A stretch of 26,897 nt of DNA from Terrirubrum sp051646285 (GTDB lineage: Bacteria; Pseudomonadota; Alphaproteobacteria; Rhizobiales; Beijerinckiaceae). Shown here piece by piece: positions 7,590-15,917 of this stretch. Position numbers and translations under genes: made by a program. Numbering within the stretch: the first letter of the stretch is position 1; each line of letters opens with the position of its first letter. The stretch is from contig JBOFCU010000069.1 in NCBI GenBank assembly GCA_051646285.1, positions 1 to 26,897 of the forward strand. The letters are read 5' to 3'. The notes under the pieces were generated by a model, which saw only the letters and a list, made by a program, of their open reading frames with translations, had not been told where the DNA came from and ran no database searches.

Positions 7590-9110
7590 TCACCGGTGGG
7601 CGCGGCTGTATCCCTTGTATTGCGGACGTAACCGGCCCTGAAGCGCTTTCAGCATCGGCCAAATTGCCAGAATAATGCCGAGTGTCATGATGCTGCCCGA
7701 CAGCCAGTTGGACCAGAAAACACCAACATTGCCTTGTGAAACCAGCATCGCCTGCCGGAACGATCCCTCTGCCTGATCGCCAAGCACAAGGGCAAGCACG
7801 AGTGGCGGCAGGGGATAGCCCAGTTTCGAGAACAAATATCCCATGACACCGAAGACCAGCATCATCCAGATATCAAACATCGCATTGTTCACAGTAAAGG
7901 CGCCAATCGCGCAAATCACCACGATGACAGGTGCAATGATGGAAAATGGCACCCGCAGAATGGAAGCAAACAGAGGCACGCATGTCAGCACGAGAATAAG
8001 GCCGACCACATTGCCAAGATACATCGAGGCAATCAGGCCCCAGACAAAATCCGGCTTTTCAACAAACAACAGCGGCCCCGGCTGCAAGCCCCAGATCAAC
8101 AGGCCGCCAAGAAGCACCGCAGCCGTCGGTGAGCCCGGAATGCCAAGCGTCAGCATGGGCAGCAGTGCGCTGGTGCCAGCCGCATGTGCCGCTGTTTCCG
8201 GCGCAACAACACCTTCCAGTTCGCCATTGCCAAAATTTTCGCCATTCTTGGAAAAGCGCTTGGCCAGACCATAGCCCATGAAAGACGCCGGCGTTGCGCC
8301 ACCCGGCGTCACACCCATCCAGCAGCCGACGATACAGCTACGGACAAATGTCATCCACATGGCAGGCAATTTTTTCCATGTGTCAAAAACCGCGTTGAGT
8401 CGCAATTTCGCGCTCGCACCCTGAAATTTCAGCCCGTCCTCCATGGACGCCAGAATTTCACCGATGCCGAAAAGTCCAATCACAGCGACAAGAAATTTGA
8501 ATCCGTTGAGCAATTCATCCTGCCCGAATGTCATGCGCAAAGTGCCGGTGACGTTGTCGAGGCCAACGGAGGCGAGCGCAAAACCCAGACACATGGATGC
8601 CAGCGTCTTAAACGGCGAACCGCGTCCCATGCCAATAAAGCTGGCAAATGTCAGAAACTGAACCGCGAAAAATTCCGCCGGCCCGAATTTCAAAGCAAAT
8701 CTCGCAACCACCGGTGCCAGAAACGTAATCATCGCCACAGCAACGATCGCACCAACAAAGGACGATGTGAACGCGCCAACCAGCGCTTCATCGGCCTTGC
8801 CCTGTTGCGCCATCGGGTGACCATCGAATGTTGTTGCGACAGACCAAGGCTCGCCCGGAATATTGAAAAGAATTGACGTGATGGCCCCGCCAAACAGTGC
8901 GCCCCAGTAAATGCTGGTGAGCAGGATGATTGCCGATGTGGGCGGCATGGTGAAAGTCAGTGGAAGCAAAATGGCGACGCCATTAGCGCCGCCAAGCCCA
9001 GGAAGAACACCGATAATGATCCCAAGAACAATGCCGATCACCATCAGCATGATGTTGTATGGCGAGATGGCGACGGCAAACCCACCCATCAGGGCGTTGA
9101 TTTCTTCCAC
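7590..9110 (-). CDS. tctA: Tripartite tricarboxylate transporter large membrane subunit TctA
   Basis: This large integral membrane subunit (506 aa from the chosen start) forms the ion-coupled transport channel. Family signatures are visible: SPYNIMLMVIGI, GVLPGLGGANGVAILLPLTF, YWGALFGGAITSILFNIPGE and a second PGSPTAAVLLGG-type segment in the C-terminal half, reflecting the internal repeat of TctA. The GTG at 9110 is preferred because GGGAGAG lies about 6-7 bases upstream and the predicted N-terminus (EEINALMGGFAVA) matches the family; the open frame extends to 9200, but the extra 30 residues are hydrophilic and atypical. It is the first gene of tctA-tctC-tctB and diverges from gntR-oxc. The order with tctA first differs from the common tctC-tctB-tctA. 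Confidence 0.92.
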   Translation of the reverse strand: MEEINALMGGFAVAISPYNIMLMVIGIVLGIIIGVLPGLGGANGVAILLPLTFTMPPTSAIILLTSIYWGALFGGAITSILFNIPGEPWSVATTFDGHPMAQQGKADEALVGAFTSSFVGAIVAVAMITFLAPVVARFALKFGPAEFFAVQFLTFASFIGMGRGSPFKTLASMCLGFALASVGLDNVTGTLRMTFGQDELLNGFKFLVAVIGLFGIGEILASMEDGLKFQGASAKLRLNAVFDTWKKLPAMWMTFVRSCIVGCWMGVTPGGATPASFMGYGLAKRFSKNGENFGNGELEGVVAPETAAHAAGTSALLPMLTLGIPGSPTAAVLLGGLLIWGLQPGPLLFVEKPDFVWGLIASMYLGNVVGLILVLTCVPLFASILRVPFSIIAPVIVVICAIGAFTVNNAMFDIWMMLVFGVMGYLFSKLGYPLPPLVLALVLGDQAEGSFRQAMLVSQGNVGVFWSNWLSGSIMTLGIILAIWPMLKALQGRLRPQYKGYSRAHR

Positions 9111-9222
9111 AGGCGTCTCTCCCGAAACGAAGGGCTTGGCATTTCTGTTTTTTGCGAATCGCTGGCAGACCTTGATTGGGTCAGCTACCGGTTCGATCAA
9201 CGCAGCTAATCAAAACAATCTC

Positions 9223-9320
9223 TGGTATGCAATATGCCTTTTTCATGTTGCATTGCAGCGTAAAATCGCTGTGAATTGGGGGCTTGCGCACAATTTCAGC
9301 ATTGGCTTATGGTATGCCAG
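9223..9320. promoter_or_regulatory. Divergent control region between tctA and gntR-oxc with repeated TGGTATGC sites
   Basis: The 260 bases between the tctA and gntR starts must hold the promoters of both divergent operons. TGGTATGC occurs at 9223-9230 and again at 9310-9317, where it extends to TGGTATGCCA, a TGG-N4-CCA palindrome of the type bound by GntR/FCD regulators. TGCAAT (9228-9233) and ATTGCA (9252-9257) form a further inverted pair. A TAAAAT at 9261-9266 could be a -10 element for gntR-oxc, but no good -35 precedes it. Autoregulation by the adjacent GntR protein is inferred. Confidence 0.4.
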
Positions 9321-9370
9321 AAACCACGGAGCATCAGGCGACCGTGATCGGGCTGGCAGGAACGGGCGCA

Positions 9371-10057
9371 ATGGTGACGGCACGGTTGCAAATCAAGCCG
9401 ATTGAAGAGGCGCCCAGCCTCAAGATGCGGACGTATGACGCGCTCAAAACCGCTATCACCTCGATGAACATCTATGCCGATGGCGCCGAGCTGCGGCTGG
9501 ATGAGCGGGCGATGTCGTTGCAATTCGGTGTCAGCCGCACACCGTTGCGCGAGGCGCTGGCCCAGCTTGAGCAGGAAGGGCTCGTTGCGATTGCGCCGCG
9601 CCGCGGCATTTTCATCGTGCGCAAGACGAAAGCCGAAATTCTGGAAATGATTACCGTGTGGGCTGCGCTGGAGAGCATGGCGGCGCGGCTGGTGACGGAT
9701 GTCGCGACTGACGAGGAGATTGCATCGCTGCATCCGCTGGTCGATGCATTTGCCTCCAGTGCCGTTGCGGCGCAGATGGGTGAATATTCCGACGCCAACA
9801 TCAAGTTTCACGGCACTATCATTGCGCTGTCACAGTGCAAGCATCTGGTTGAAATCACCAACGGCCTTTTCATGCATGTGCGCGCCATCCGCCACCGCGC
9901 CATCTTCGAGAAAGACCGGGCGCGGCGTTCGATTGCCGACCACAAGGAAATCGTTGAAGCGCTGGAAACGCGGCACGCAGAGCGGGCCGAGCGGCTGGTG
10001 CGTGATCATACTCTGCGGTTGCGCGATCACGTTGCGCAGCATGTATCCATTGATTGA
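9371..10057 (+). CDS. GntR-family (FCD domain) transcriptional regulator of the oxalate cluster
   Basis: The ATG at 9371 (228 aa) is chosen because AGGAA lies 8 bases upstream; the frame opens earlier (TTG 9284, ATG 9314) without a convincing ribosome binding site. The N-terminal winged helix (about residues 18-85) includes LDERAMSLQFGVSRTPLREA, the usual GntR recognition segment. The C-terminal all-helical FCD domain shows the metal/ligand residues expected (DANIKFH, then His in SIADHKE and VRDHTLRL). FCD regulators sense small organic acids; here the ligand could be oxalate, formate or a CoA ester (inferred). It lies 24 bases before oxc and is probably co-transcribed with it, facing tctA. 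Confidence 0.9.
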   Translation: MVTARLQIKPIEEAPSLKMRTYDALKTAITSMNIYADGAELRLDERAMSLQFGVSRTPLREALAQLEQEGLVAIAPRRGIFIVRKTKAEILEMITVWAALESMAARLVTDVATDEEIASLHPLVDAFASSAVAAQMGEYSDANIKFHGTIIALSQCKHLVEITNGLFMHVRAIRHRAIFEKDRARRSIADHKEIVEALETRHAERAERLVRDHTLRLRDHVAQHVSID

Positions 10058-10081
10058 ACTTTAAACGGGAGATTCTTCGGC

Positions 10082-11821
10082 ATGTCCGCACCAGAGACAC
10101 ATGGGACTGACACAGGCGCTGCAGCTGAACGCGAACTGACAGATGGATTTCACCTCGTCATTGACGCACTGAAGCTGAACGGTATCGAAACAATTTATGG
10201 CGTGCCGGGTATTCCAGTGACGGATCTTGGCCGCATGGCGCAGGCTGCGGGTATCCGCGTGCTGTCATTCCGCCATGAGCAGAATGCCGGTTATGCCGCG
10301 TCCATAGCCGGGTTTTTGACCAAGAAGCCGGGTATTTGCCTCACGGTTTCAGCGCCGGGTTTCCTGAACGGCCTGACCGCTCTGGCTCATGCCACGACCA
10401 ACTGCTTTCCGATGATTTTGATTTCCGGTTCATCCGAGCGCGAAATTGTTGATTTGCAGCAGGGCGATTACGAGGAGATGGACCAGCTCGCGATTGCAAA
10501 GCCGCTGTGCAAGGCGGCCTTCCGTGTGTTGCATGCGGCTGACATCGGCATTGGTGTGGCGCGCGCCATTCGCGCCGCTGTTTCAGGCCGTCCGGGTGGC
10601 GTTTATCTTGATCTGCCGGCCAAATTGTTTGGTCAGGCGATGGATGCGGAAAAAGGCACACAATCGCTTGTGAAAGTGATTGATGCTGCGCCAGCACAAA
10701 TTCCGGCGCCCGATGCGATCAAGCGGGCACTTGATGTTTTCAAGGGCGCAAAGCGCCCGTTGATCCTGCTGGGCAAAGGAGCTGCCTATGCGCAGGCCGA
10801 TGACAAAATTCGCGAGCTGGTCGAAAAATCGGGCGCGCCATTTTTGCAGATGAGCATGGCCAAGGGGCTGTTGCCGGATACGCATCCACAATCGGCCGGC
10901 GCAGCCCGTTCCACAGTGTTGAAAGATGCCGATGTTGTGATGCTGATTGGCGCACGGCTCAATTGGCTTTTATCGCACGGCAAGGGCAAAACATGGGGTG
11001 AAGCCGGTTCGAAAAAATTCATTCAGATTGATATCGAGCCAAAGGAAATGGACAGCAACGTGGAAATCGTTGCTCCTGTTGTGGGAGACATCGGGTCATG
11101 CGTGTCTGCGCTTGTTGATGCGATGGGTGGGGCGTGGATCAAGGCGCCTTCTGATTGGTGCAACGCTGTCAACGCCAAGCGTGATGACAACATCGCGAAA
11201 ATGGCACCACGTCTGATGAACAATAAATCCCCGATGGATTTTCACGGCGCGCTCGGCGCGCTGCGCCAGGTTATCAAAGAGCGTCCTGACGCCATTCTCG
11301 TCAATGAAGGCGCCAATACTCTTGATCTCGCACGCGGCGTGATTGACATGTATAAGCCGCGCAAACGGCTCGATGTCGGCACGTGGGGCATCATGGGCAT
11401 CGGCATGGGTTATGCCATTGCCGCAGCGGTTGAAACGGGCAACCCTGTGCTGGCTGTCGAAGGGGATTCTGCCTTTGGTTTTTCCGGCATGGAAGTCGAG
11501 ACAATCTGCCGTTACCAGCTTCCGGTCTGCATTGTCATTTTCAACAATGGCGGCATTTATCGCGGCACGGATACAAACCCCAATGGCAAGGATCCGGCGA
11601 CCACCGTATTTGTCAAAGATGCCCGGTATGACCAGATGATGGCGGCTTTTGGCGGGCAAGGCGTGCTTGCAACATCGCCGGATGAATTGAAGCGGGCTGT
11701 TGATGCCGCCATGGATTCTGGCAAGCCAACATTGATCAATGCCGTGATTGATCCAGCCGCAGGAACAGAATCAGGCCGCATTGGCAATCTCAATCCACAA
11801 AGCGTTGTGAAAAAGAAATAA
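10082..11821 (+). CDS. oxc: Oxalyl-CoA decarboxylase
   Basis: This thiamine-diphosphate enzyme converts oxalyl-CoA to formyl-CoA and CO2 in the cytoplasm. Its 579 residues are close to the 568 of Oxalobacter formigenes Oxc. The ThDP-activating Glu is Glu66 (FRHEQNAGYAA), and the metal/ThDP motif runs from GDSAFGFSGMEVE (461-473) to NNGGIYRG (488-495); both match the Oxc form, including GDS instead of the usual GDG. The domain order is PYR, central nucleotide-binding domain (about 200-350) and PP. The C-terminus ends in a lysine tail (VVKKK). GGGAGA precedes the ATG. It is followed after 5 bases by frc, its obligate partner. Confidence 0.96.
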   Translation: MSAPETHGTDTGAAAERELTDGFHLVIDALKLNGIETIYGVPGIPVTDLGRMAQAAGIRVLSFRHEQNAGYAASIAGFLTKKPGICLTVSAPGFLNGLTALAHATTNCFPMILISGSSEREIVDLQQGDYEEMDQLAIAKPLCKAAFRVLHAADIGIGVARAIRAAVSGRPGGVYLDLPAKLFGQAMDAEKGTQSLVKVIDAAPAQIPAPDAIKRALDVFKGAKRPLILLGKGAAYAQADDKIRELVEKSGAPFLQMSMAKGLLPDTHPQSAGAARSTVLKDADVVMLIGARLNWLLSHGKGKTWGEAGSKKFIQIDIEPKEMDSNVEIVAPVVGDIGSCVSALVDAMGGAWIKAPSDWCNAVNAKRDDNIAKMAPRLMNNKSPMDFHGALGALRQVIKERPDAILVNEGANTLDLARGVIDMYKPRKRLDVGTWGIMGIGMGYAIAAAVETGNPVLAVEGDSAFGFSGMEVETICRYQLPVCIVIFNNGGIYRGTDTNPNGKDPATTVFVKDARYDQMMAAFGGQGVLATSPDELKRAVDAAMDSGKPTLINAVIDPAAGTESGRIGNLNPQSVVKKK

Positions 11822-11826
11822 GGACA

Positions 11827-13101
11827 ATGGCCATGAAGGCTCTTGAAGGCGTTAAAATTCTCGATTTCACCCATGTGCAATCCGGCCCGACATGCACGCA
11901 GTTGCTGGCATGGTTTGGCGCTGACTGCATCAAAGTGGAACGTCCCGGCGTGGGCGATATTACACGTGGCCAGCTACAGGATGTGCCGAACGCGGACAGC
12001 CTGTATTTTACCATGCTGAACCACAACAAGCGTTCCATCACGCTTGATACAAAGAACAAAAAGGGCCTCGAAGTGCTCGAGCGCCTCGTCAAATCCTGTG
12101 ACGTTCTTGTGGAAAACTTTGCGCCGGGCGTGCTTGATCGTATGGGTTTCACCTGGGAACGGATTCAGGAACTCAATCCGCGCATGATTTATGCTTCGGT
12201 GAAAGGATTTGGTCCTGGCCCATACGAAGATTGCAAGGTTTATGAAAATGTTGCGCAGTGCACTGGCGGCTCTGCCTCAACAACCGGTTTCCGCGATGGC
12301 CCGCCTTTGGTGACAGGGGCGCAGATTGGCGATTCCGGTACCGGCTTGCATCTTGCGCTTGGTATTGTGACAGCGCTGTACCACCGCACGCATTCGGGCA
12401 AGGGGCAGCGCGTTGTTTGCGCGATGCAGGATGGTGTTCTCAATCTGGCACGCGTCAAATTGCGCGATCAGCAAAGGCTCGCACATGGTCCGCTGAAAGA
12501 ATACAGCCAGTTTGGCGAGGGTATTCCATTTGGCGAGGCGACGCCGCGTGCCGGCAACGATTCTGGCGGCGGGCAGCCCGGCCGCATTCTGAAATGCAAG
12601 GGCTGGGAGAATGATCCCAACGCCTATATTTATTTCATCACGCAGGCTCCGGTGTGGGAATCGATTTGCGACGTGATTGGTGAGCCGACATGGAAGACCG
12701 ATCCGAATTATGCCAAGCCGCCCGCGCGGCTGCCGCGTCTCAATGAAATTTTTGGCCGTATCGAACAATGGACGATGACCAAAACAAAATTTGAGGCGAT
12801 GGATATTCTCAACCAGTACGACATTCCGTGCGGGCCGATTCTGTCAATGAAGGAGTTGGCTGAGGATCAATCGTTGCGTGCGACGGGCACGATTGTTGAG
12901 GTCGACCATCCGTCGCGTGGAAAATATCTTTCCGTCGGTAATCCGATCAAGCTGTCAGATTCACCTGCAGACGTAAAACGCTCGCCGCTGCTTGGCGAAC
13001 ATACGGATGAAATTCTATCGCAATTTCTTGGCTATTCGCCTGATGAAATTACGGCCATCAAGGCATCGGGAGCAACCGAACCGCCGCCGAAAAAGTCATG
13101 A
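11827..13101 (+). CDS. frc: Formyl-CoA:oxalate CoA-transferase
   Basis: This class III CoA-transferase moves CoA from formyl-CoA to oxalate, giving formate and oxalyl-CoA for Oxc. The 424 residues contain the catalytic Asp169 (AQIGDSGTG), Gln18 (FTHVQSGP) and Tyr139 (KVYENVAQ), corresponding to Gln17, Asp169 and Tyr139 of O. formigenes Frc. At the position of Trp48 it has Gln49 (RGQLQD), as in E. coli YfdW as I recall it. The active-site glycine loop reads SGGGQP (246-251) instead of GGGGQP, a Ser for the first Gly. AAGGA precedes the ATG at 11827 by about 6 bases; Met3 is an alternative start. The last residues (EPPPKKS) form a short polar tail. Confidence 0.95.
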   Translation: MAMKALEGVKILDFTHVQSGPTCTQLLAWFGADCIKVERPGVGDITRGQLQDVPNADSLYFTMLNHNKRSITLDTKNKKGLEVLERLVKSCDVLVENFAPGVLDRMGFTWERIQELNPRMIYASVKGFGPGPYEDCKVYENVAQCTGGSASTTGFRDGPPLVTGAQIGDSGTGLHLALGIVTALYHRTHSGKGQRVVCAMQDGVLNLARVKLRDQQRLAHGPLKEYSQFGEGIPFGEATPRAGNDSGGGQPGRILKCKGWENDPNAYIYFITQAPVWESICDVIGEPTWKTDPNYAKPPARLPRLNEIFGRIEQWTMTKTKFEAMDILNQYDIPCGPILSMKELAEDQSLRATGTIVEVDHPSRGKYLSVGNPIKLSDSPADVKRSPLLGEHTDEILSQFLGYSPDEITAIKASGATEPPPKKS

Positions 13102-13188
13102 ACGCTTAAAGCGTCTTAATGAATCAACGCGTGCAGTGGCTGTAAGGCCATTGCCGAGCCGACAAGTACAACAGGCGAGGATTTAACC

Positions 13189-14121
13189 ATGCGCATCGTC
13201 GTTCACGGCCAGGAAGCATTTGGCAAAGCTGTTCTCGAGAAGCTGCTCGAAAAGGGCGAAAATGTTGTGGGCGTTTTTTGCGCACCCGACAAGGAGGGGC
13301 GGCCGCAAGATCCATTGAAGCTGTATGCCTTGGAAAAAGGCTTGCCCGTGCATCAGCCGAAATCTTGGAAGACACCTGAAGCGCTGGAATTGATGAAGTC
13401 GTTCAATCCAGATGTGTGCATGATGGCCTACGTCACGCTGTTTGTGCCGCAGGCCGTTATTGATGCGCCAAAATACAATACGTTTCAGTATCACCCGTCA
13501 CTGCTGCCGCTGCATCGCGGTCCATCATCGATCAACTGGCCAATTGCCATGGGTTCCAAAAAAACGGGCCTGACAATCTTCTGGCCCGATGAGGGCCTTG
13601 ATGAGGGGCCTGTGCTTTTGCAGAAGGAAGTTGAGATCGGGCCTGACGAAACGCTTGGCGACGTTTATTTCAAGAAGCTGTTTCCCATCGGCGTTGATGC
13701 CATGATGGAAGCGCTGGAACTTGTGCGCAATGGCAAGGCGCCAAAGGTGGCGCAGGATAATTCCAAGGCAACATATGAATCCTGGTTCAGAAAAGATGCG
13801 GCTGGCATTGACTGGTCAAAATCTGCTGCCGACATTTATAATCTGATCCGGGCGGCCAATCCGCAACCCGGAGCATGGGCGCTGCATAATGGCGTCGAAG
13901 TTCAGTTCTTCGATTCCGCGCGGCGCGAAGGAGCAGGTGCGCCGGGTGAAATTGTTGCTATTGATGGCGATGGTGTAACTGTCGCTGCTGAAGGTGGGCG
14001 CATTCTCGTGAAACGTGTGAAGGCAGCTGGCGGACAAAAGGTGCCTGCTGGTGAATGGGCGCAATCGGCTGGCGCAAAAATTGGTGACCGTTTTGCCAAT
14101 GCACCCAAGAAGCAGGCGTGA
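13189..14121 (+). CDS. Stand-alone formyltransferase, similar to the hydrolase domain of 10-formyl-THF dehydrogenase
   Basis: The 310-residue length and sequence match the N-terminal hydrolase domain of animal 10-formyltetrahydrofolate dehydrogenase (ALDH1L1) better than methionyl-tRNA formyltransferase. An N-terminal Rossmann-like formyltransferase domain (about 1-180) holds the catalytic His102 in YHPSLLPLHRG and Asp138 in DEGLDEGP; a C-terminal FMT-like subdomain (about 205-300) follows. The Asn of the Fmt N-x-H triad is replaced by Gln100. No aldehyde dehydrogenase part is attached. The known family reaction is release of formate from 10-formyl-THF. GCGAGGA lies about 8 bases before the ATG. 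It sits between frc and fhs, so its substrate is probably a formyl carrier: 10-formyl-THF, or possibly formyl-CoA plus THF (speculative). An 87-base gap separates it from frc. Confidence 0.85.
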   Translation: MRIVVHGQEAFGKAVLEKLLEKGENVVGVFCAPDKEGRPQDPLKLYALEKGLPVHQPKSWKTPEALELMKSFNPDVCMMAYVTLFVPQAVIDAPKYNTFQYHPSLLPLHRGPSSINWPIAMGSKKTGLTIFWPDEGLDEGPVLLQKEVEIGPDETLGDVYFKKLFPIGVDAMMEALELVRNGKAPKVAQDNSKATYESWFRKDAAGIDWSKSAADIYNLIRAANPQPGAWALHNGVEVQFFDSARREGAGAPGEIVAIDGDGVTVAAEGGRILVKRVKAAGGQKVPAGEWAQSAGAKIGDRFANAPKKQA

Positions 14122-14181
14122 GCCGAGAAATCCTGCGCTGCGTTCTCAGTGCAATACATTGAATTTTGGGAAGGATCGTCC

Positions 14182-15858
14182 ATGAGTGTTAAATCAGACA
14201 TCGAAATCGCCCGCGAAGCGAAGATGAAGCCGATTGCAGAGGTTGGCAAAAAGATTGGTATTCCTGCCGAGGCTTTGCTGAATTACGGACCGACCAAGGC
14301 CAAGGTTTCGTTTGATTTTATCGAGGCCAGCAAAAAGAATAAAACGGGCAAGCTCATTCTTGTGACTGCAATCAATCCGACGCCGGCTGGTGAAGGTAAA
14401 ACAACGACGACAGTGGGTTTGGGCGATGGCCTGAACCGTATCGGCAAAAAGGCCATGAGCTGCTTGCGTGAGCCGTCGCTGGGTCCATGCTTTGGTGTCA
14501 AGGGAGGTGCAGCAGGCGGCGGGTATGCGCAGGTTGTGCCGATGGAGGATATCAATCTTCATTTTACGGGAGATTTCCACGCCATCACGTCAGCTCATAA
14601 TCTTTTGTCTGCGCTGCTCGACAATCATATCTACTGGGGCAATGCGCTCGGTATTGATGCTCGCCGCGTTGGCTGGCGCCGTGTGATGGATATGAATGAT
14701 CGTGCCTTGCGGTCGATCGTCAATTCACTCGGCGGCACCGCTAATGGTTTTCCACGCGAAGACGGTTTCGATATCACAGTTGCATCAGAGGTGATGGCGA
14801 TTTTGTGTCTTGCGACTGACCTCAAGGATCTTGAGCGTCGGCTTGGCAACATCGTCGTTGCTTATACCCGTGACAAAAAACCGATTCTCGCGCGCGATTT
14901 GAAGGGCGATGGCGCAATGACCGTCCTGCTGAAGGATGCGCTGATGCCAAATCTGGTGCAAACGCTGGAAAACAATCCGGTGTTTATCCATGGCGGGCCG
15001 TTTGCGAATATTGCGCATGGGTGCAATTCTGTACTGGCGACATCAACAGCATTGAAGCTGTGCGATTATGTTGTGACGGAAGCCGGTTTTGGTGCTGATC
15101 TCGGTGCCGAGAAGTTTTTCGATATCAAATGCCGCAAGGCCGGTCTGACGCCATCGGCAACGGTGATCGTTGCAACCATTCGGGCATTGAAAATGCACGG
15201 TGGTGTTGCGAAAGATGGCCTGAAGGATGAGAATGTAGCCGCTGTTGCCAAGGGTTGCGACAATCTCAAGCGCCATATCGAGAATATACGCAAATTTGGT
15301 GTTTCTCCCGTTGTGGCCATCAATAAGTTCATCACAGACACCGACGCAGAGGTTGCCGCCGTCAAAAAGGCCGCCGAGGAAATGGGTGCCAAGGCATTTT
15401 TGTGCACGCACTGGGCGGATGGTGGAGCGGGTATTGAAGATTTGGCTCGCCACGTGGTTGAGCTTTGTGACAGCAATACGGATACCTTCAAACCGATTTA
15501 TCCGGATAGCATGTCTCTGCGTGATAAGGTGAAAACCATCGCAACAGAGATTTATCGAGCATCCGATATTTCGTGCGATGCTTCCGTCGAGGCGCGATTC
15601 AAGGAATTGCAGGATGCGGGATACGGCAATTTCCCGGTGTGCATGGCGAAAACACAATACTCATTTTCGACCAATCCCAATGCACGCGGTGCGCCAACGG
15701 GGCATATCGTCCCGGTGCGTGAATTACGATTGTCGGCAGGAGCTGAGTTCATTGTTGTTGTGACTGGCGACATCATGACCATGCCAGGGTTGCCGCGTGT
15801 GCCTTCCGCCGATGTCATTCGCCTGAATGCTGAAGGCCAAATCGAGGGCCTTTTTTAA
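14182..15858 (+). CDS. fhs: Formate-tetrahydrofolate ligase (10-formyl-THF synthetase)
   Basis: The enzyme makes 10-formyl-THF from formate, THF and ATP, and can run in reverse with ATP formation. The ATG at 14182 (558 aa, the usual size) is chosen because GGGAAGGA lies about 8 bases upstream; the frame extends to 14149 without support. The P-loop TPAGEGKTT is at about 67-75, followed by the family segment REPSLGPCFGVKGGAAGGGY, and the DFHAITSAHNLL motif and the C-terminal GDIMTMPGLPRVPSA are also present. It is the last gene of gntR-oxc-frc-formyltransferase-fhs, 60 bases after the previous stop, and is followed by a strong terminator. In this context it routes formate from oxalate into C1 biosynthesis. 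Confidence 0.97.
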   Translation: MSVKSDIEIAREAKMKPIAEVGKKIGIPAEALLNYGPTKAKVSFDFIEASKKNKTGKLILVTAINPTPAGEGKTTTTVGLGDGLNRIGKKAMSCLREPSLGPCFGVKGGAAGGGYAQVVPMEDINLHFTGDFHAITSAHNLLSALLDNHIYWGNALGIDARRVGWRRVMDMNDRALRSIVNSLGGTANGFPREDGFDITVASEVMAILCLATDLKDLERRLGNIVVAYTRDKKPILARDLKGDGAMTVLLKDALMPNLVQTLENNPVFIHGGPFANIAHGCNSVLATSTALKLCDYVVTEAGFGADLGAEKFFDIKCRKAGLTPSATVIVATIRALKMHGGVAKDGLKDENVAAVAKGCDNLKRHIENIRKFGVSPVVAINKFITDTDAEVAAVKKAAEEMGAKAFLCTHWADGGAGIEDLARHVVELCDSNTDTFKPIYPDSMSLRDKVKTIATEIYRASDISCDASVEARFKELQDAGYGNFPVCMAKTQYSFSTNPNARGAPTGHIVPVRELRLSAGAEFIVVVTGDIMTMPGLPRVPSADVIRLNAEGQIEGLF

Positions 15859-15884
15859 GAATTCGGTCTGCAATCATCCATTAG

Positions 15885-15916
15885 GGGCTGCGATATTTTT
15901 CGCAGCCCTTTTTTTT
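15885..15916 (+). terminator. Intrinsic terminator of the oxc-fhs operon
   Basis: A perfect 8-bp stem (GGGCTGCG 15885-15892 and CGCAGCCC 15901-15908), extended by A-T pairs in the loop, is followed directly by eight T residues. It begins 26 bases after the fhs stop and separates it from the convergent ABC permease gene. Confidence 0.95.
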
Positions 15917-15917
15917 A

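Noticed and set aside
9284..9370. Longer GntR protein starting at TTG 9284 or ATG 9314
   Set aside because: No good ribosome binding site there; AGGAA before ATG 9371 and the candidate operator at 9310-9317 favour the shorter form.
13102..13114. ACGCTT-A-AAGCGT inverted repeat after frc, considered as a terminator
   Set aside because: The loop is too small, the stem is short and there is no T-run; genes on both sides belong to one pathway and strand.
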